A DNA stretch of 64,000 bases, from NCBI GenBank assembly GCA_024760905.1, contig CM045732.1, positions 53,389,496 to 53,453,495 on the forward strand, in the 5' to 3' direction. How positions within the stretch are numbered: the stretch's first letter is position 1; every line of letters starts with the position of its first letter. The notes beneath the pieces were generated by a model. The model saw nothing but the letters and a program-made list of their open reading frames with translations. It was not told the origin of the DNA and made no database searches. Both the position numbers and the translations under genes were made by a program. Positions 33,049-43,902 of this stretch are shown here, one piece after another. The DNA comes from Plotosus lineatus. Taxonomy: Eukaryota; Chordata; Actinopteri; Siluriformes; Plotosidae.

Positions 33049-34243
33049 CAGGGATCCCTCTCTACTTTACGCTTCAATGCATCGTGGTTTTTTTTTTTTT
33101 TAAATATTCATCGAATTAAAAAAATGAGGAATTTAAGGAAGAATAGGGGAAAAGTTAAGGAAAACAAGGCCAATTATGCAAAAAAAAAACCCACCAAACG
33201 TACAAAAACCAAAAACAACCCAACCCCCCCACCCCATCAAAACTACTTATATTTTTATGTGAGGTGCGCATCTGAGTGCGTGTACTCGTATCTGCGTACG
33301 TGCGTGCGCGTCTGTATGTGTGTGTATTTATATTTTATTTACATCTTATGCATCATTTTTTAATGTTAAATTGTTATTATAAGCATTTATCGCGTTGAAT
33401 ATGTATGTACAGACGTTCCCTGACTTACGTTTTTGTTTGGTTCCGGACGGCCGGACGTAAGTTGAAAATGAATGTAAGTTGTTACTGTATGTTCCAGTGA
33501 CATATGACGTTCATACTGTACTATACATCCATAAATACCATTACCGTATCTCATAAAACACCCCTAAATCAATTATTATAAACATAATATGGTAAAATAT
33601 TATATCAAATAATATCAACATTAATTTCAAATAAATTAAATTCAAGCAAAATAATTTCAAAAAGATCAATTTTAATCAAATTCACTCATCAAATATCAAA
33701 TGCAGTATCAAATATAACCTTTAACATGCTCTGTGATGCGATCTTTCTGCTTGTAAATGGTTCTGATGGTCGACGGCTGGTCACTTTACATGAAGCTGAG
33801 CCGAGTCACATTACATGAAGCTGATCTGAATCCCTTGACATGAAGCTTAAAACAGTCAATTGACGCTTACAATATGTGAGGCGCTCAACACCAAAAGTAG
33901 TTTAGTTGCTTGTCTTGAGACAAAGCGTGGGTTATACGGACTTCCGGTCTTTCAAGTGAGCAAGGGCGCCGTTGAACTCATTTAGTACTCAGAGCGGAGA
34001 GTTCTCTTTCTTTTCTGGATTCAGGTTTTCATTTATTTTACAACGCTCTTTGCTTAACTGAGTAAGCATGGTAGATTGCGCCGATCCAAGCAGATAGTTA
34101 ATTCATCTCTGTATATGAGACTTCCACCCATGCTAGTAGGTTTATGCTTCTGACCAACCATATTTGCTTCGGGTTACAAAAGTCCACAAAACAATGTAAA
34201 CACAAAGATCACAGAGACGACGTCTTAACACAAGAGTAACACG

Positions 34244-34305
<62 letters not shown>

Positions 34306-34585
34306 CTGAACTGGGAAGGAGGGGCATGTTCAGTCTGTCGTTTGTAAACAATGGACGCAGCATCATTGCGTCATTACGTCAGTGTATTATGTAAGTACGT
34401 CTAAACTCAAAATTTGACTTTTTAAAAAAAAAAAAAAACAAACAAAATCGAAAAAACATAAAACGGATGAACGTAAGTCAGGGAGCGTCTGTATACGTCG
34501 GTCAGGAGGGTTGATCCTACTTCGTGGAATTCAGCAGTCACGAGGGAGTCTTGGTCCCAATAAACCACGGAAAGTGAGGGATCCC

Positions 34586-34587
<2 letters not shown>
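33049..34587 (+). mobile_element. Family A MITE, copy 4, split by a family B element
   Basis: Left CAGGGATCCCTCTCTAC after TA; body CATCGAATTAAAAAAATGAG, GAGTGCGTGTACTCG, ATAAGCATTTATCGCG; then the family B element at 33410-34491; then the right end resumes TACGTCGGTCAGG ... GTGAGGGATCCCTA. About 20-25 bp of family A (TTATTGATATTATA region) is missing at the junction. Confidence 0.88.
33410..34491 (-). mobile_element. Family B Tigger-like element, copy 1, nested in family A
   Basis: Left CAGACGTTCCCTGACTTACG after TA and right CGTAAGTCAGGGAGCGTCTG before TA: near-perfect 20-bp TIR, length about 1.08 kb. Contains (TA)n at about 34242-34300. On the minus strand near 34149 a start codon opens MVGQKHKPTSMGGSLIYRD, a short frame shared with the other family B copies and similar in kind to the basic start of pogo/Tigger transposases. 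Most of the transposase gene is absent. Confidence 0.85.
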
Positions 34588-34616
<29 letters not shown>

Positions 34617-34625
34617 GCACACACA

Positions 34626-34728
34626 CAGGTCCTTCTCAAAAAATTAGCATATTGTGATAAAGTTCATTATTTTCTGTAATGTTCTGATAAACATTAGACT
34701 TTCATATATTTTAGATTCATTACACACT
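34626..34728 (+). mobile_element. Fragment of a widespread fish DNA-transposon-like repeat
   Basis: CAGGTCCTTCTCAAAAAATT, AGCATATTGTGATAAAGTTC, TTTTAGATTCATTACACAC: a terminal segment I recall as very common in fish genomes. It breaks off after about 100 bp. The name and superfamily are not certain. Confidence 0.6.
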
Positions 34729-35345
34729 TACTTACTTAGATTGGGTCATAGTTTAGATAACAAGAGGAAGATAAAGGCATCTTCTCAGAGATACAGAATC
34801 ACAATCATGATGGGAACAATGTAAACTTCGAGTATGACCCTGGAACTCATTTTTGCAATCACATCAGCCTTCTTTCACTTCAAAGATTTGTATAATTACT
34901 TAAAACTATGTTGCTTTCCAGTGGGCTGCCTGAAACCATGTTCTACATCAGCTTATTAAGAAGGTTTTCAGTTATATTAAATATGGCATATTGATTTATT
35001 ATTCCCAACAATGTAGCCCTAAGCCCCAGTTTTACTGTAACCATCATATAATTACATGAACATATTTAATTTAATGTGGTGTGGATTTAAAATGACTGTA
35101 GGTGCCAGCAACTTATAATTACAGCACAATGAGCTCAGTTCAGCAAGTTTATGAAAAAAGGTATTTTGTGAGATGTAGGTCTGTAATTGATGGAAAGATT
35201 TAAAAAATACACAGGAGAAAGCAACAAAGAGAGAATTCCCTGGATTTATACCAAAAGAGAAGCGTGATATGACTTGTTCTTTCAGTACTGTGTGACTTTG
35301 CATCTCAGGGTCTCAAAGTGTGTTAGTGCATTCAGTCCTTAAGTA
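34729..35345. other. Unassigned
   Basis: No gene or shared repeat recognised. Confidence 0.45.
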
Positions 35346-35347
35346 TG

Positions 35348-35348
<1 letters not shown>

Positions 35349-35397
<49 letters not shown>
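35349..35397. repeat. (GT)n microsatellite
   Basis: Uninterrupted GT run. Confidence 0.97.
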
Positions 35398-35398
<1 letters not shown>

Positions 35399-35427
35399 TG
35401 TGCATGTGTGTTTGTTGGTATGCATGA

Positions 35428-35610
35428 CTTACAGTTACATTTGCAGCATTTAGTAGATGCTCTTATCTATATTGACTTACAATTATCATTTTTTATACAA
35501 CTCATCAAGTGAGTATTAAGGGCCTTGCTCAAGGGCCAAGCAGTGGTGATAGTGGGGATTGAATGGCTGACCAATGGACCCATAACCAATTGCTGTAACC
35601 ACTAATGTGA
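35428..35610 (+). repeat. Interspersed fish repeat (CATTTAGTAGATGCTCTTAT type)
   Basis: TTACATTTGCAGCATTTAGT, AGATGCTCTTATC, ATACAACTCATCAAGTGAG, GGGCCTTGCTCAAGGGCC, GTGGGGATTGAATGGC, CTGTAACCACTAATG. This ordered set is a familiar dispersed repeat in teleosts. Class not determined; the last part resembles the complement of a tRNA-like head. Confidence 0.6.
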
Positions 35611-36301
35611 TGTGGTTCCCTGAAGACCCAGTCATATCATCAAGCATCATGATTCAGTCACATATGTCCGTATGCTGCAGGTAAGCTTAGTGCTAAGGTG
35701 TACTGTAGGCAAGCTGAATGAGTGTAGGGCAGTGAATTGTCTTGTCTGTGTTGAACAGCAACAGAGCTCAGGTACCACTGAGGAAGGTAAAATGATTTGC
35801 GAAATTATCTGTGTGGCTAGATTTTGTATAGGAGCACATGACACCACAGTGGAAATGTTATATTATATGACTGATCAATATTATACAATATTATATGACA
35901 TCCACCTCAATCTTCCATAAGAAACTCATCATTATAATGCAAGGAACAAAGCAAATGCATTGAGTTTCATTGCACTGAGTTACTGTATACAAATTTTAAA
36001 AAACACCATTCAGATCTTAAAAATCAGATAAAACTAAAACTGTGCGTAAGATCACCACAGTTTTAAAGTTTTATTAAAACAGTCAAATGGTTGAGGAGAA
36101 GTTGTGCTGACAATATTCCATGGACAGACAGATGGACTGGCAGGGTGATTTCTACACACACACACACACTGTATGTATATATTATATATTATTGTACACC
36201 CCCACAACACAGAAACAACAAAAATAAAATCAGAGTCACCCTCTACACACAAACTGCACTCCATTAAATATGACAGTGATGGCCAGGAAAATGTTCCCAT
36301 A
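35611..36301. other. Unassigned
   Basis: Short frames only (35672-35920 and the minus-strand counterpart). Nothing recognised. Confidence 0.45.
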
Positions 36302-36315
36302 TTCATCAGTGGGGT

Positions 36316-36554
36316 TAGATTGAGATGGTTTGGACATGTACAGAGGAAGGATAGTGAGTATATTGGTTGTAGGATGCTGAGGTTGGAACTGATAGGCAGA
36401 AGGCCTAGAGGAAGACCACAGAGAAGATTTTTGGACATGGTGAAGGAGGACATGAAAGTAGTTGGCGTAAGAGAAGAAGATGCAGAGGATAGGGTGAGAT
36501 GGAGACAGATGATTCGCTGTGGCAACCCCTGAAGGGAACAGCCGAAAGGAAAAC
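36316..36554 (+). mobile_element. RTE LINE, 5'-truncated, with target duplication
   Basis: Open frame RWFGHVQRKDSEYIGCRMLR, GRRPRGRPQRRFLDMVKEDM, EDRVRWRQMIRCGNP, then the RTE 3' end (CCCCTGAAGGGAACAGCCGA). Exact 14-bp duplication TTCATCAGTGGGGT at 36302-36315 and 36555-36568. The 36173-36532 reading frame combines upstream DNA with this fragment and is not a gene. Confidence 0.93.
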
Positions 36555-36568
36555 TTCATCAGTGGGGT

Positions 36569-36843
36569 GCCAAACCACATTAATGGTGTCAAGGTGAACA
36601 TACCAGGCTCATGATTGAAAGGTTATGAGTTTGAATCCCATCAGACCCTGACCATGCTAAGGCCCTCGGGCGAGGCTATAGGTGAGTAGCTGTCTACCCA
36701 GGAGTATGAATATATGAATGTGTACAATCTGAGGAGGATAATCTGCAATGAACTACGTTCTGCAAGAAGTTGAACTCCTAGTCTCTTCATGCTACAAAAA
36801 CATTTAAGCTTTGGCCTGATGAACCAGGCTCAGATGTTAAAAG
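36569..36843 (+). mobile_element. SINE2, degenerate full-length copy
   Basis: AGGCTCATGATTGAAAGGTT, GAGTTTGAATCCCAT (B box), CATGCTAAGGCCCTCGGGCG, ACCCAGGAGTATGAA, GTTGAACTCCTAGTCTCTTC, GGCCTGATGAACCAGGCTC. Many more differences from the other SINE2 copies, so it is older. It begins right after the second RTE target duplication. Confidence 0.75.
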
Positions 36844-37746
36844 TTGGATATCAGTCCACAGGGGTCTGCCCAAGAAAAAGGCATGCTGGATATAAACATA
36901 TGTGCTATATATGTGCTAGCATATTGCAACTAAGCTGGAAATGCAAAGAAAATACTGAAGCAATGACAAAGTACATAATTCATATTTTATAAAAATGCAA
37001 TGGTCCATTGTGTAATTAGCATGTTTTGTTTCTGCACAGACAAGCTTTTTCCTGTACACTATCTGGTACAAACCAGGACAGCAAGTCTTAATTCGGATTC
37101 ACACAGGATAACCAATCGGAGCTTAAAGATACTTTTGACTGACAGATGCCACCAAGAAATGAGGTCACAAAAATCCTTTTCTATTCACTTCCATAGACCA
37201 TGGAATAGCAATGATTTGGCGTGCAATTCAGCAGAAAAGTGATTTGCGTGTTGATCATCACTTCCTGTGTAAATATGGCTTTAGAGATGATTTATTTGCA
37301 TTCCATTTATAAAAGTCATATTTACAGTTTGCTTTATAGTCTTTGTTGCAACAAGTTTTCTTTTTTGTTCCAGTTCATATTTACCTTTGGCAAGAACCAA
37401 GCTGTACGTCATATTACCAATAAACCAAACCACCAGAGTAAGATTTTTAAAAATATATCAACATGTACAGCACATGCTTTAAAATATATATTTCAGCCAA
37501 AGAGCTTGCGATACATCATCCTTAAAACAAGTGGAATTAGATATACATGATAGATAAACACCGACTACTTTAATGGAACAAGGATGTTTTGATACACAAT
37601 AAAGACTTTGTTCTTATAAGTGAGCACATCGAAACTGATACAGAGGCTAAAAAAGAAATAAAATACACACACATACACAACATTCCAGCTCTACTTACTT
37701 AATGCTACTTATAATAGCCAAGTGAACTGAAAACAACAGTAAATAC
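36844..37746. other. Unassigned
   Basis: Short frames (37000-37242, 37221-37550) without recognised domains. No shared repeat. Confidence 0.45.
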
Positions 37747-37847
37747 AGGGATCCCTCGCTACTTCGTGCATCAATTCATGAGCTTCAGTGCATGTCGGGG
37801 TTTTTTTCTTTATTTTATTTTTAAATACTCATCGAATTAAAAAATAA

Positions 37848-40800
37848 AAAAAAAAATAAATGCAGCCATGAGGTGGGGGGGCACTAACGAGTGTCTCTCC
37901 CCCTCATGCCGGTCCCAAGCCCGGAGAAATGCAGAGGGTTGTGTCAGGAAGGGCATCCGACGTAAAACCAATGCCAATTACTTAAAATGCAAATCAAAAG
38001 TATTACCTCCATACCGGATCGGTCGAGGCCCGGGTTAACAACGACCGCCATCAGTGCTGTCAATCAACAGGGTGCTGATGGAAATTGGACTACTGTTGGT
38101 CGAAGACGCTAAGAAGGAGGAGGTGGGAGGCGGTCCGTAGGCAGAGAGAGAAGAGGAAAGGCATGAGTCTAGGACTGAGAGTGGGGACTTTGAATGTTGG
38201 AACTGTGCACAGAAAAGGTAGAGAGCTGGTTGACATGATGCAGAGGAGGAAGGTGGACATACTGTGTGTTCAGGAGACCAGGTGGAAAGGGAGCAAAGCT
38301 AAAGCTTAGGAGCAGGGTTTAAGCTATTTTATCACGGTGTGGATGGGAAGAGAAATGGAGTCGAGTCATCTTGAAGGAGGAGTTTGTCAGGAATGTTCTA
38401 AAAGTGAAAAGAGTGTCAGACAGAGTGATGAGTCTCAAGTTAGAAATTGAAGGTGTAATGCTCAATGTTGTTAGTGCTTATGCCCCACAGGCAGGACGTG
38501 AGCTAGAAGAGAAGGAGAGATTCTGGAGTGATTTAGATGAAGTGATGCAGAGTACCACCAGAGGTGAAAGAGTGGTCATTGGTGCAGACTTCAATGGACA
38601 TGTTGGTGCAGGAAACAGAGGGACGAGGAAGTGATGGGGCAGGTTTGGTATCCAGGACAGGAACGCAGAAGGACAGATGTTGATAGATTTTTGCAAAAAG
38701 GATGGAAATGGCTGTGGTGAATACTTTCTTCGAGAAGAAACAGGAGCATAGGTGACTTATAAAAGCGGAGGTAGGAGCACACAGGTAGACTACATCTTGT
38801 GTAGGCGATGTAATTTGAAGGAAGTCAGTGACTGCAAAGTCATCGGGGGTGAGAGTGTTGCCAAACAGCATAGGATGGTGGTGTGCAGGATGACTCTGAT
38901 GGTGGGAAGGGTGAAACAGGAAAAGGGAGAGCAGAAGACAGGGTGGGGGAAGCAGAAAAGGGAAGAGTGTCGTGTTGTCTGCAGGGAGGAGTTGAAGCAG
39001 GCTTTGGGTGGCCAGGAAGTGCTTCCAAATGACTGGACAACCCCAGCAAATGTGATCAGGGACACAGGTAGAGAGTACTTGGTGTGTCCTCTGGAAGGAA
39101 AGTAGATAAGGAGACTTGGTGGTGGAATGAGGAAGTGCAGGAGTGTGTACAAAGGAAGAGGTTAGCTAAGAAGAAGTGGGACATTGAGAGGACCAAAGAG
39201 AGTAAACAGGAGTACAGGGAGACACAGCGTAAGGCGAAAGTAGCAGTGGCTAAGGCCAAACAGAGGGCATATGATGACTTGTATGATAGGTTGGATAGTA
39301 AAGAGGGAGAAAATGATCTATACAGGTTGGCACAGCAGAGAAATAGAGATGGGAAGGACGTGCAGCAAGTTAGATTGATAAAGGACAGAGAGGGAACTCT
39401 ATTGACTAATGACAGAAGTGTGCTGGGAAGATGGAAAGAGTACTTTGAAGAGCTGATGAATGAGGAAAATGTGAGAGAAAAAAGAGTAGAAGAGGTAACC
39501 ATTGAGGAGCAGGATGTAGCAAAGATCAGTAAGGGTGAAGTGAGAAGGGCATTGAAGAGGATGAAGAATGGAAAGGCAGTTGGTCCTGATGATATACCTG
39601 TGGAGGTATGGAAGTGTCTAGGAGAGGTAGCAGTAGATTTTCTGACAAGAACATTCAACACGGTACTAGAGAGTGAGCAGATGCCGGAGGAGTGGAGGAG
39701 AAGTGTGCTGGTGCCCATTTTTAAGAACAAGGGAGACGTGCAGAGTTGCAGCAACTACAGAGGGATAAAGTTGATGAGCCATACGATGAAGTTATGGGAA
39801 AGAATAGTGGAAGCTAGACTAAGGGCAGAGGTCAGCATTTGTGAACAACAGTTTGGTTTCATGCCAAAAAAGAGCACCACAGATGCAATGTTTGCCTTGA
39901 GGATGTTAATAGAGAAGTACAGAGAAGGTCAGAGGGAGCTACATTGTGCCTTTGTGGATCTGGAAAAAGCATATGACAGGGTGCCAAGAGAAGAACTGTG
40001 GTATTGCATGAGGAAGTCTGGAGTGGCAGAGAAGTATGTTAGAGTGGTGCAGGACATGTATGAGAGATGTAAGACAGTGGTGAGGTGTGCTGTCGGTGTG
40101 ACCGACTTAATTCAAGGTGGAGGTGGGACTGCATCAAGGGTCAGCTCTGAGCCCCTTCTTGTTTGCTATGGTGATGGACAGGCTGACAGATGAGGTGAGA
40201 CAAGAATCTCCATGGACTATGATGTTTGCAGATGACATCGTGATCTGTAGTGAGAGCAGAGAACAAGTGCAGGAAAATCTCGAGAGGTGGAGGTATGCCC
40301 TGGAAAGGAGAGGAATGAAGGTTAGCCTCAGAAAATCAGAATACATGTGTGTGAATGAGAAGGACCCAGGAGGAACGGTGATGTTACAGGGAGCAGAGAT
40401 AACGAAGGTGGAGGATTTTAAGTACTTAGGCTCAACAATCCAGAGCAATGGAGAGTGTGGAAAGAGGTGAAGAAGCGTGTGCAGGCAGGCTGGAATGGTT
40501 GGAGAAAAGTATCCGGTGTGATGTGCGATAGGAGAGTGTCAGCAAGAATGAAGGGAAAAGTGTACAAGATGGTGGTGAGGCCAGCGATGTTGGATGGGTT
40601 AGGAACAGTGGCGCTGAGGAAAAGGCAGGAGGCAGAGCTGGAGGTAGCGGAGATGAAAATGTTGAGGTTCTCCCTGGGAGTAACGAGGATGGATAGGATC
40701 AGAAATGAGTATATCAGAGGGACAGCCCACGTAAGATGTTTTGGAGACAAAGTCAGAGAGGCTAGATTGAGATGGTTTGGACATGTACAGAGGAGGGATA

Positions 40801-41021
40801 GTGAGTATATTGGCAGTAGGATGCTGAGGTTGGAACTACCAGGCAGAAGGCCCTCGAGGAAGACCGAAGAAGAGATTTATGGATGTGGTGAAGGAAGACA
40901 TGAAGGTCGTTGGAGTCAGAAAAGAAGATGCGGAGGACAGGGTGAGGTGGAGGCGGATGATTTGCTGTGGCGACCCCTGAAGGGAGCAGCCGAAAGTAAA
41001 AGAAGAAGAAGAAGAAGAAGA
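37848..41021 (+). mobile_element. RTE-clade LINE, full length, decayed
   Basis: About 3.17 kb, the usual size of an RTE element. Flanked by an exact 17-bp target duplication ATCGAATTAAAAAATAA at 37831-37847 and 41022-41038. It has a GC-rich 5' UTR (37860-38084), a single degraded ORF with endonuclease and reverse transcriptase, a short 3' UTR (CCCCTGAAGGGAGCAGCCGA) and an (AAG)n tail at 41000-41020 in place of poly-A, a feature of RTE elements. The 5' UTR contains GTGTCAGGAAGGGCATCCGA, also found in SINE1. Confidence 0.93.
38085..40980 (+). pseudogene. RTE LINE endonuclease-reverse transcriptase, broken
   Basis: Domains in order. Apurinic-type endonuclease: LRVGTLNVGTVHRKGRELVD and DILCVQETRWKGSK (38085-38309), SAYAPQAG and VVIGADFNGHVG (38371-38634), and STQVDYIL (38752 on). 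Reverse transcriptase: [72 protein letters not shown] (motif A, first catalytic Asp) in 39084-40193; then in another frame [18 protein letters not shown] (motif B), FADDIVI (motif C, catalytic Asp pair) and DFKYLGSTIQSNGECG in 40117-40470. C-terminal part: KMLRFSLGVTRMDRIRNEYI and RWFGHVQRRDSEYIGSRMLR (40455 on). Breaks: frameshifts near 38310-38370, 39090, 40110, 40455 and 40850, and in-frame stops at 38632 and 38749. The catalytic residues survive but the protein cannot be made as one chain. In life it would nick target DNA and prime reverse transcription there. Confidence 0.93.
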
Positions 41022-41466
41022 ATCGAATTAAAAAATAAGGAACTTAAGGAACATGCTGTAGAAACACTTACAATTACGCAAATAAACCTTAAACAAACAC
41101 AAAACCTCCCACCAAAACTACTTACATTTTTGTGAGGTGCACATTTGAGCGTGTGCACGCGCGCGTCTGTATGTATGTGTATTTATATTTTATTTACATC
41201 TTATGCATTATTTTTGAATGTTTAATTGTTATTATAAGCATTTATAGCATTGAATATGTATCTCTTGATATTATACACACATACATGTACATACACGTCA
41301 GTCGGTGCAGGGTTAGGGGGTGATCCTACTTTGCGGAATTCAGTGGTCGCGGGGGGGATCCCTGTATATCTATATGCAAGTCTAAAATTAGAAGTTACTA
41401 ATAATGACTAAAAACTAAAATCGTGATTAAAGACAAACCAGCATAATTACCTATAAAATGCAGCAT

Positions 41467-42035
41467 AGGGACATGGTGGCGGACTGGCTAGCGATCTTCG
41501 CTTATAGCAAAAAGGTGCTGGGGTTGGCAGGGGTGTTTTCTGTGTCTGTGTGCAGAGTTTGCATTTTGTGCAGTTGTCTTCTGAGCGCTCTTGTTTTAAG
41601 ACAAGATAAGATAAGATAAGATACAGCTTTATTAATCTCACAATGGAGAAATTCACTGTTACAGGCTCTTGAGGTACCATCAGTAGGGGGTGCAAAAATA
41701 GATACATATACAAACATACACACATACATATATATTATATAAGTAAATAAATAAGTAGATACATAAATAGTATAAATTAATAAACAATAAAAGAAAAGAA
41801 GGGAACGACTTTGTAGACTGGCCTATATTCAAGTGTAATTATCCCATAATTAGGCGAGATTAAGCTAATTTGGCTACTCTGATGCAGGTGTGAGTATGAA
41901 TGTGTTGTCCGTGTTGATCCTGCAGTGTACTGGTGAACTGTTCAGGGTGTACTCTGTCTTTCACCCAGAATCAGGTGGGATTTACTCCGGGTTCCATTCC
42001 AACCCTAAAACAGGTTATGCGGTAAGGTTATTGAA
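41467..42035 (+). mobile_element. SINE3, degenerate, interrupted
   Basis: Head ACATGGTGGCGGACTGGCTA, AGCAAAAAGGTGCTGGGG, GTGCAGAGTTTGCATTTTGT up to about 41580; the second half resumes near 41845 (TTAAGCTAATTTGGCTACTC, AGGTGTGAGTATGAATG, GTTCAGGGTGTACTCTGTC). An unrelated segment at about 41590-41840 interrupts it. Confidence 0.6.
41594..41740. repeat. Interspersed repeat, GATAAGATA...CTTTATTAATCTC type
   Basis: (GATAA)n, then CAGCTTTATTAATCTCACAA, TGGAGAAATTCACTGTTACA. This start (tandem GATAA, TTTATTGATC, GGAAATTC) is familiar from a common fish repeat. Class not determined. It lies inside the SINE3 copy at 41467-42035. Confidence 0.55.
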
Positions 42036-42633
42036 TAAACACAGCATGGCGTTAAATAGAAAACGACAGAGTTGTGGTCTCCGTTATTTTGCCAGGTAAC
42101 AAATTTTATTATTTGTAAGTAGTATGTGCAGTAGTTAATGTCTGTTCTGAAAACATTTATTAAAAATAAAGTGCACATACTAATACAGGGCATTGTTGGT
42201 GTTACTCATTGTGTATTAATACACAAGTGAAGTACAGTAAACCATAATGTAATCTGTTAACTACATAATAAACGTCTCACACAGGAATATCGTTATTCTA
42301 TCATTTAAAACTAAAGGTCAGTTGAAGTTTTTGTTTCGATTATTTCAAATCCTCAGTGTGAAACACCAACCTCTTGGACGCAGGTGGACATCGCATCCCT
42401 CATTTATTCAAAGTGTAGGGTCACTTAAGTTCAGACCCCATTAGTCAGGTGTGACAGCATTAATCACAATGGTGTGTTACTCTTCACTATCAAACAGCTG
42501 AACAGGGTAATATCTCGTGATTAAGATACATGCGTGTCTTACTGTTGTTGAATCTGAATCCCTCAAATGAAATATGTTAATTTTCCAATTGTTTCCTCAA
42601 CCTGTATTCTTCTGGTACTTTAGATCAACAACT
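42036..42633. other. Unassigned
   Basis: No gene or shared repeat recognised. Confidence 0.45.
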
Positions 42634-42939
42634 GCGGGGCCAGTGGCGTACTGGTTAGGGTGCAGCACTTGTGATCAGGAGGTTGTGTATTCAAATCCCA
42701 GTTAGACCCCCACTGTTCTAAGACCCCTGGGCAAGGTCTTAAGCACAAGTGTCCACCCAGCAGTATAAATGGGTACCAGTAAAAAAAAAATACTGGGAAG
42801 GTAACCTGTGATGGACTAGCGTCCCATCCAGGAGGAGTTATACTCAGAGTCGCTTCACGCTATGGCAACCGAGGATAAGCATCGGCCTGATGAGCCACTA
42901 TGGCTCAGTGTAAAAAGCCCAACGGACTTTACCTTCACC
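42634..42939 (+). mobile_element. SINE2, full length
   Basis: Head GGGGCCAGTGGCGTACTGGT, B box TATTCAAATCCCA, CCCCTGGGCAAGGTCTTAAG, CAGTATAAATGGGTACCAGT, GTAACCTGTGATGGACTAGC, GATGAGCCACTATGGCTC. No clear target duplication. Confidence 0.87.
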
Positions 42940-43504
42940 TAGACCAGAAACTGTCTTCGTGCTCAAGGGTGGGGAATAAAAACTTAAGTATATTTAGGAA
43001 AAATAAAGATTTGCACTGGAAGATCCCAGACTGTGATAAATGATTTCCTCTTGATACCCATCTGTTTTAGTTTTTCTTCCAGTATGCTCCTAGTCCACTG
43101 CAAATATTACTACACAGTAAAATACAAGCTGTGAAGGATATTTTGCAACACAAATCAATAAATTGTATTTTATAGGGAGGTTTATTATCCCCTCAATACT
43201 TTTGGTCACTGTTTTTAAAATCCTCACTGCTGAAAATTATGTTTACTTTTGGACTTATGAGCCGGCGACAGGGACAGATTCACAGTGGATTATAAACTTG
43301 CTTTGTGCATTAAAAAGGCAGCTGTTAACCTCTTTTCCTTCACCAGTGTCCAAGATACAGTATTTAGAAAGTGTCACCTTTCATACCTAGCCTTGAAATA
43401 AGTGCAGTTAGCTACACCAACCTTCAAACTGCTGTCTTTTTCTGTCAGCAAATACAAGATATAAAAGTATATTATTATAAATCAGTGAAGGATTATATAT
43501 TGAG
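42940..43504. other. Unassigned
   Basis: Frame 43163-43390 has no recognised domain. Confidence 0.45.
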
Positions 43505-43902
43505 GGCCGTGGAGGCCTGGTGGTAAAGGGCACTGGACCACTGATCCTAAGTGTGGAGGTTCGAGTCCCACTTGCCACAAGGTTGTCACTGTCCCCCCCC
43601 CAGTGCAGCTAACTGGGTTATCAAAGGCAGGCCATGTCTCTCACTGTCTATGGTGAGAGGTTCATGTAAAAGAACCATTGCTGACTTTCGACAACAGTAG
43701 CTGCAAAGCGGTCAGCATGTTTCCATCCTGTGATGGCCTGGCGAGCTGTCGAAGGTGTACTCTACCTTTGGCTGGGATGGGCACCAGCCTCCCAGGCGAT
43801 GGCCTGGCCTGGAGTCGGCTGGGATGGGTGCCTGCCTCCCCGCGACCCTAATTAGGATTAAGTGGTTATAGAAAATGAAGATCTATTCCATTTATCTTTA
43901 CT
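43505..43902 (+). mobile_element. SINE1, L2-tailed, with extra 3' flank
   Basis: A box GTGGAGGCCTGGTGGTAAAG, B box GAGGTTCGAGTCCCA, body, then an L2-type tail with an internal partial duplication (GATGGGCACCAGCCTCC then GATGGGTGCCTGCCTCC). After AAAATGA it continues AGATCTATTCCATTTATC, matching the right flank of the SINE1 copy at 14419-14706. Confidence 0.88.

Larger units (their letters stand above)
37747..41364 (+). mobile_element. Family A MITE, copy 5, split by a full RTE LINE
   Basis: Left CAGGGATCCCTCGCTACTTC after TA; right part from 41022 (ATCGAATTAAAAAATAAGG ... TGAATATGTATCTCTTGATA ...) ending GGGGGGGATCCCTG before TA at 41364. Once the LINE and one duplicate are removed, it is about 430 bp. 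Confidence 0.92.

Noticed and set aside
39084..40193. 369-codon frame as a possible host gene
   Set aside because: It is the reverse transcriptase part of an RTE LINE, with motif A present and motifs B and C in another frame; bounded by target duplications.
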